A stretch of 19,059 nucleotides of DNA from contig CAZACQ010000019.1 of the NCBI GenBank assembly GCA_964483725.1, forward strand, positions 1-19,059, read 5' to 3'. The DNA comes from CAZACQ01 sp964483725. Its GTDB lineage: Bacteria > Patescibacteriota > Gracilibacteria > Absconditabacterales > Absconditicoccaceae. The translations under genes and the position numbers were made by a program. Below the pieces are notes generated by a model that had not been told where the DNA came from, ran no database searches, and worked only from the letters and a program-made list of their open reading frames with translations. Every line of letters starts with the position of its first letter. Position 1 is the stretch's first letter. Of the stretch, positions 19,033 to 19,059 are shown piece by piece.

Positions 19033-19044
19033 AAAAAATTTCAA
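19017..19044 (-). promoter_or_regulatory. dnaK: Promoter of dnaK
   Basis: On the minus strand TTGAAA (19039-19044) lies 16 bp from TATACT (19017-19022). Transcription would start near 19010, giving a leader of about 65 bases that is almost pure A/T and shows no Shine-Dalgarno sequence. The region 18945-19059 holds no gene. Confidence 0.6.
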
Positions 19045-19059
19045 TAGAAAATTTTAATT

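Overview
**Organism and genetic code.** The window is very AT-rich and about 95% coding. All 13 genes lie on the minus strand. Under the standard code almost no long frame exists. Read with UGA as glycine, 13 full-length proteins appear. The clearest is DnaK, whose start reads M-UGA-K-I-I-UGA-I-D-L-UGA-T-T-N-S, i.e. the canonical MGKIIGIDLGTTNS. Every gene ends in UAA (11) or UAG (2), never UGA. This points to the candidate phyla Absconditabacteria (SR1) or Gracilibacteria (NCBI code 25). Only three in-frame CGA/CGG codons occur. One of them, in topA, sits where relatives carry an aromatic residue, so the Absconditabacterales code (code 37: UGA=Gly, CGA/CGG=Trp) is a real possibility.

**Layout in transcription order, right to left.** (1) dnaK (18944-17028) has its own promoter and a strong hairpin terminator. 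(2) Two small membrane proteins built from type IV secretion pilin-like two-helix units (16920-16441 and 16414-15551) are followed by a short murF (15523-14195). (3) A long lipoprotein membrane-fusion protein (14091-12187), an RND efflux pump (12153-8836) and a 62-residue DUF2892 membrane protein (8775-8587) end at a hairpin terminator. (4) umuD (8502-8122), umuC (8105-6879), queA (6853-5798) and an alpha/beta hydrolase (5779-5006) are separated by only 16-25 bp. (5) topA (4915-2624) is followed by a class B penicillin-binding protein (2598-163). At the left edge a near-perfect minus-strand promoter drives a gene outside the window.

**How the genes fit together.** murF and the class B PBP show that the cell builds cross-linked peptidoglycan. 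The MFP/RND pair is an export system with no outer-membrane channel in view, as expected of a cell without an outer membrane. UmuD and UmuC form a complete mutagenic-repair module with an intact self-cleavage site. QueA makes queuosine in tRNA. DnaK and TopA are housekeeping.

**Gaps.** No non-coding gap exceeds 300 bases; the longest are 162 bp (left edge), 115 bp (right edge), 107 bp, 103 bp and 90 bp. No tRNA, rRNA, CRISPR array, transposon or riboswitch was recognised. None of the 13 start codons has a recognisable Shine-Dalgarno sequence.
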